Source: Firmicutes bacterium UBA5389 (GTDB lineage Bacteria; Bacillota; DTU025). From it: DNA of 46,775 bases. The stretch is taken from assembly GCA_002409965.1 (NCBI GenBank), contig DHON01000016.1:1-46775 (forward strand). Reading direction: 5' to 3'. The position numbers and the translations under genes were made by a program. Positions 43,166-46,775 of this stretch are shown one piece after another. Position 1 is the stretch's first letter, and the number at the start of each line of letters is the position of its first letter. Below the pieces are notes generated by a model, which saw only the letters and a list, made by a program, of their open reading frames with translations, did no database searches and was not told where the DNA came from.

Positions 43166-44413
43166 CTATCTCTTCATCGCCAGCAACTCCTGGAGCAGCT
43201 CGTCGGAGGCCGTGATCACCCTGGAGTTGGCCTGGAAGCCTCTCTGGGTGATGATCATGTCCGTGAACTCGCGCGCCAAATCCACGTTGGACATCTCCAG
43301 CGTAGTGCCGAGCACCGAGCCGCGCCCACCTTTGGTGGCCTCGCCGAGCTGCGGAGCGCCGGAGTTAGTGGTCTCCGCGTACATGTTGTTGGACTGCCGC
43401 ATCAGCCCCTCCGAGTTAGCAAAAGACGCCAGCACCATCTGGCCCAGTATCTTGTACTGCCCGTTGGAGTAGACCCCCGTGATCATCCCCCGGTCGTCGA
43501 TGCTGAACGTCTCCAGCGATCCGGCCGGATAGCCGTTCTGCGTGCTCCAGTTGACAGACGATTCGTCGCCGACCTGAGTTACAGTGCTGAAGTCAAGCTC
43601 AATGCTGATTTGGGCTGCCCCGTTCCCGGGATCCCACTGCACCGTTGAGGGAATCGTCGGCGGCACGAACTGCCCGTTCACATCGAATTCGACAGTGCCG
43701 CTCACACGCAATCCGGTGGGCGTCTCAGCCGTCCACTGCCACTCGTTATCGTCTGTCTTCAGGTACTCCATGATCAGCGTGTGCTGTGTACCCTGTGAGT
43801 CATACACCGGCACTGAGGTGGTGTAGTCCGCAGGCCAAGGGGGAGTACCAGGCGGAATATGCGCCGTGGCGCTGTTGTCCAGATTGCCCACAAACGACAC
43901 TTTGCTGGTCGCCTGCGCGCTCATGCTGGTACCGAGCGGTATGCCGATGGCCTCGATGGGCAAGCTGCGGTCGATTTCGCCCACGGCGTTGGCCTTCCAT
44001 CCCTGCACCTGGTAGCCGGTGGACGGGTGGACCAGGTTGCCTGCGGCGTCGATCTTGAAGGCGCCGTCTCTCGTGAACATCAGGCTGCCGGCTGAATCGC
44101 GCACCACGAAGAAGCCGTTGCCCTGTATGGCCATGTCAGTCAGCTTTCCGGTGGACTCCAGGTTCCCCGGAGTGAACACTACGTCGATGGACCTGAGCAT
44201 AACTCCCAGGCCTACCTGCATGGGGTCGACTCCGCCGCGGCTTGCGGTGGGAGCCATCGAACCCCTGAGCGTCTGCGAAAGCATGTCCTGGAAGGTAGCT
44301 CTGCCATATTTGTACCCAACGGTATTGACGTTGGCTATGTTATTGCCGATGACGTCCATCCGCACCTGGTGGGCGCGGGTGCCGGACACTCCGGCGAACA
44401 TTGAACGCATCAT
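43166..44413 (-). CDS. flgE: Flagellar hook protein FlgE
   Basis: A 415-residue axial protein. The N-terminal rod/hook motif is MMRSMFAGVSGTRAHQVRMDVIGNNIANVNTVGYK, the central domains include FFVVRDSAGSLMFTRDGAFKIDAAGNLVHPSTGYQVQGW, and the C-terminal helix is VDLAREFTDMIITQRGFQANSRVITASDELLQEL. GGAGGT lies eight bases before the first of two ATG codons. Exported through FlhAB/FliPQR. Confidence 0.95.
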   Translation of the reverse strand: MMRSMFAGVSGTRAHQVRMDVIGNNIANVNTVGYKYGRATFQDMLSQTLRGSMAPTASRGGVDPMQVGLGVMLRSIDVVFTPGNLESTGKLTDMAIQGNGFFVVRDSAGSLMFTRDGAFKIDAAGNLVHPSTGYQVQGWKANAVGEIDRSLPIEAIGIPLGTSMSAQATSKVSFVGNLDNSATAHIPPGTPPWPADYTTSVPVYDSQGTQHTLIMEYLKTDDNEWQWTAETPTGLRVSGTVEFDVNGQFVPPTIPSTVQWDPGNGAAQISIELDFSTVTQVGDESSVNWSTQNGYPAGSLETFSIDDRGMITGVYSNGQYKILGQMVLASFANSEGLMRQSNNMYAETTNSGAPQLGEATKGGRGSVLGTTLEMSNVDLAREFTDMIITQRGFQANSRVITASDELLQELLAMKR

Positions 44414-44525
44414 CTTTACCGACCTCCATCTAGGTATTTCTCGTCTGCCGGGCGCCCCTGTCGCGGGCGTCCGAGGGCTTCCTACGAGAGGTCCAGCCCT
44501 GTTTGCAGCGCTTGCTGAGCTGATC

Positions 44526-44945
44526 TTACACGATCACCGCCGAGTCAATGTTGGTGAACACGTTCTCCTTCATGTTCTCGCCGTCGACCGCGGTAATCAC
44601 AGTCCGATTTCTGACACTGACCACGAAGGCCTTGTCATCCATGAGTACCAGCGATTCGCGGGCCCCCTTGGCCGCGGCCCGGTTTACCCCTCCTGCCAGT
44701 CGAGATAGCTCATCGTCCCCCAGGCTCATCCGTCGCGCCGTGATCCTGGCCTGAGCATGGGCCGAGAATCTCAGCGGTTGGGCCGATGCCAGCTCACCGG
44801 CGAGTATCTCCTGGAACGTCGCGCCCGCTGCACTGCCTGCCGCTGTCGGTGACGAAACCGCTCTGGGCTCGGCCGGTCGCGCCGGACGCACAGGCCTGGG
44901 ATTTACAGGCGCATTATTCACCCTATCTATCCTATCGGTCGTCAT
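44526..44945 (-). CDS. Flagellar operon protein of the TIGR02530 type
   Basis: A 139-residue protein with a disordered Pro/Ala-rich N terminus and a conserved C-terminal half: FSAHAQARITARRMSLGDDELSRL ... KGARESLVLMDDKAFVVSVRNRTVITAVD. This matches the small family found between flgD and flgE in Firmicutes flagellar operons. Its function is unknown. It lies 112 bp before flgE and 12 bp after flgD. Confidence 0.87.
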   Translation of the reverse strand: MTTDRIDRVNNAPVNPRPVRPARPAEPRAVSSPTAAGSAAGATFQEILAGELASAQPLRFSAHAQARITARRMSLGDDELSRLAGGVNRAAAKGARESLVLMDDKAFVVSVRNRTVITAVDGENMKENVFTNIDSAVIV

Positions 44946-44957
44946 CTCGCCACATCC

Positions 44958-45362
44958 CTACGAGATCTTGGTCACATGGTTCATGCTCACCCTGATGTCG
45001 CCCACTCTCAGAAACGGAAGCCCAGCTATAACCTCCACCGCGCTCACCTTTCCGGTGATCGGAGTAGAATATCCCGGCGGCCATGCCTCGACGGTCTTGC
45101 CAACCAGCCCGCCTGCCTCCGCTATCAGCTGCCTGGACATCATCTCCGTGACTGTCGCACTCAGGTTCTGGAGCTCCTCAACCATGGTGAACTGCGCCAT
45201 CTGCGCTATGAACTCCTGATTCGACCCGCCCTCGCCTATGTCGAGATTTCTGAGTTGCGCGACAAGCAGTTGCAGGAACTCATCCTTCCCCAGGCTGCGC
45301 CTGGGCGCCTCAGACGCCGCCGCATCGTAGGTGGCCACGCCCATAACCTTGGCCGTGTACAT
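44958..45362 (-). CDS. flgD: Flagellar hook capping protein FlgD
   Basis: A 134-residue protein with the FlgD N-terminal core LGKDEFLQLLVAQLRNLD ... NQEFIAQMAQFTMVEELQNL, followed by the short region that ends most Firmicutes FlgD proteins. It caps the growing hook and is needed for FlgE assembly. AGGAGG precedes the ATG. Confidence 0.94.
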   Translation of the reverse strand: MYTAKVMGVATYDAAASEAPRRSLGKDEFLQLLVAQLRNLDIGEGGSNQEFIAQMAQFTMVEELQNLSATVTEMMSRQLIAEAGGLVGKTVEAWPPGYSTPITGKVSAVEVIAGLPFLRVGDIRVSMNHVTKIS

Positions 45363-45387
45363 TCCTATCGCCTCCTTTCTCAGGCCG

Positions 45388-46775
45388 TCAGGCCAGGTAG
45401 TCGATTCTAGCGTAGCCCCGGGCCCACTGAGCCGCGCCAGGCTCGCCCAGGTTCGGGCTGTCCGAATCCCGCATCGCGCTGTGCGAATTCTCGATGCCCA
45501 GACCGCTCTCCATCAGAGCCCCGCGCCGTCCGCCCCCGCCCTGGCCAAAGTGGCTGCCGGCGAAGGCTGCAGCAGCATACTGCTGCCGGGCGTTGGCACC
45601 GTTCCAGTCGGGATCGGACGAGCTCGATCCGGACTGCGTTGGTGTCATGGCGCTCCAGCCCTCCTCGGCCCTAGATCTGGGCGACACCGACAGGCTGGCC
45701 AGCTCGATGCCGTGCTCCTCCAGACTGACCTTGAGGTCGGCGCCATGCGACTCTATGTATTTGGCGACTTCAGCATCATCCGCCCTGATAGTAGCGGTAC
45801 AGGCACCGCGAGCCACCCTGATCCTTATCTCGACGCTGCCCAGATGCTCGGGGACGAGCCTGGTTCGGAACTCCCCTCCGCCTTGAGCTGCTCTCGCACT
45901 CACATGCGCCGCTATCTGACGCATCACCGATGATCCCGCCTGTTCCGTAAGGCCCGGTTCGCTGGCCTGCATCGCCTGAGACGCGCCTGGCCCCTCTGCA
46001 GGGCCGGTCGGCTGCACGCTGGCCGCTCTCGCCGATTCGATCCGGTCGGCAGGCGCCGATTCGCGGCGCGAAGCGACCGCGCCAGTCGCGATATCGTGCT
46101 TGTCCCATGCATCCTGCTGAGCCGGTTCTTCCTGGGCATGTTCCCGTTGGGACGCATTCCGCTGGCGAGCCAGCGACTCAACCACGGCTGACCGTATCAG
46201 TTCATCAGGCCAATCCCGCGAGGAGGTTACGACCCTTGAAGGGGTCATCGTGCCTCCTCGGCGTGGTTCGGTTCGCATACGAGACGCGCTCCGCACAGCG
46301 TTGCCGTTCACCTCTGCAGACTGCGGCATCGCGCGTTCCTGCGCCGCATGATCATCCCTCAGATGAATATCGTCAGCATCTTCGGAAACCGGCGCCGTTC
46401 GCTCCCGAGGGACCGGCGTGTGCACGCGTTGGGTTTCCGGAGGGGCAATCACCCTATCTGCCGGCTTGGGATCCTCCGCAGGTTGCGCTGTACGACCCTT
46501 TTCCACTGCGGGTTGCATCGTAGCCGGTCGGTCGAGCTCCGCCACCGCCCGGTCGTCCGTCACCCGAACACTGCCGGCATCTTCGGAAGCCGGCGTCAGT
46601 CGCTCGTAGGGGCGTGTGTACTCGCCTTTCACTTCTGTCGAGGCCACCGCCCCATCCGCCGGCACGGGATTGCCCATGGATCTCGCCGCTCCCGTTGGTT
46701 CCGCCGGTTCTGTCTGTTGCGCCGTGCGACCCCTTTCCACAGTGGGCTGCGTCGCCACCGGTCGATCCGCACTTG
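45388..46775 (-). CDS. fliK: Flagellar hook-length control protein FliK (5' end missing)
   Basis: The frame is open to the right edge of the window, so the start is missing; the GTG at 46758 is only an internal candidate. The C-terminal domain (RLVPEHLGSVEIRIRVARGACTATIRADDAEVAKYI, ending near residue 390 of the visible part) is the FliK substrate-switching domain that acts on FlhB. The upstream part is a hydrophilic, repeat-bearing ruler region rich in Ala, Glu, Pro, Arg and Thr. It lies 25 bp before flgD. Confidence 0.9.
   Translation of the reverse strand, partial: SADRPVATQPTVERGRTAQQTEPAEPTGAARSMGNPVPADGAVASTEVKGEYTRPYERLTPASEDAGSVRVTDDRAVAELDRPATMQPAVEKGRTAQPAEDPKPADRVIAPPETQRVHTPVPRERTAPVSEDADDIHLRDDHAAQERAMPQSAEVNGNAVRSASRMRTEPRRGGTMTPSRVVTSSRDWPDELIRSAVVESLARQRNASQREHAQEEPAQQDAWDKHDIATGAVASRRESAPADRIESARAASVQPTGPAEGPGASQAMQASEPGLTEQAGSSVMRQIAAHVSARAAQGGGEFRTRLVPEHLGSVEIRIRVARGACTATIRADDAEVAKYIESHGADLKVSLEEHGIELASLSVSPRSRAEEGWSAMTPTQSGSSSSDPDWNGANARQQYAAAAFAGSHFGQGGGGRRGALMESGLGIENSHSAMRDSDSPNLGEPGAAQWARGYARIDYLA
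46378..46775. repeat. Degenerate protein-coding repeat in the FliK ruler region
   Basis: Two units of about 65-80 residues share QPxVExGRTAQ, then P-rich sequence, an (Y/H)TxPxxR element, and SEDAxxxxxxDDxA. The first unit runs from about 46749, the second from about 46515. More units may lie beyond the window edge. Confidence 0.7.

Overview
The window reads as chromosomal DNA of a GC-rich, motile, probably anaerobic bacterium of the Bacillota (Firmicutes), perhaps a deep clostridial or Limnochordia-like lineage. This is inferred from: a single long flagellar operon in the clostridial order fliK-flgD-(TIGR02530 gene)-flgE-flbD-motAB-fliLMNOPQR-flhBA-flhFG-pilZ-sigD; very strong AGGAGG-type Shine-Dalgarno sites with frequent TTG and GTG starts; a PyrR-type RNA hairpin; and a corrinoid methyltransferase system typical of strict anaerobes. 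I cannot name the species.

Layout. 1-342: non-coding DNA with two copies of a 74-bp direct repeat. 343-8702: short housekeeping units: a class V aminotransferase divergent from mannose-6-phosphate isomerase, methylthioribose-1-phosphate isomerase, a DUF4236 protein, an ECF sigma factor with a putative membrane anti-sigma partner, and a leftward deoC-nitroreductase-M48 protease unit. 9116-16573: a rightward seven-gene operon with a TRAP transporter (dctPQM), an enolase-superfamily enzyme of the N-succinylamino acid racemase/OSBS type, an M20 peptidase, a LacI regulator and an orphan URO-D-family methyltransferase-like protein. Together these look like uptake, racemisation and hydrolysis of an N-acylated amino acid or peptide.

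16720-28664: the most interesting part. A TrmB-family regulator is divergent from a PocR-AraC regulator, which is followed by a corrinoid protein, a URO-D-type methyltransferase, a RamA-like Fe-S/ASKHA reactivator and a second, MetH-activation-like protein. An amidohydrolase is then divergent from a second URO-D-type protein and a MalFGE-type sugar ABC transporter. The same 24-bp palindrome, TAGTAGT-N10-ACTACTA, sits in both divergent promoter regions and in one of them directly overlaps the -10 box. The two halves therefore look like one regulon, and I propose that it imports and demethylates a methylated sugar or glycoside.

28665-30099: a uracil permease gene whose leader contains a nearly ideal PyrR-binding hairpin (hexaloop CCGTGA, 5' purine bulge) directly against the Shine-Dalgarno site, bracketed by two strong hairpin terminators. 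30109-46775: the leftward flagellar operon, entering from the right edge inside fliK and ending with the sigma-28 gene. I found no rRNA, tRNA, CRISPR array or intact insertion sequence.
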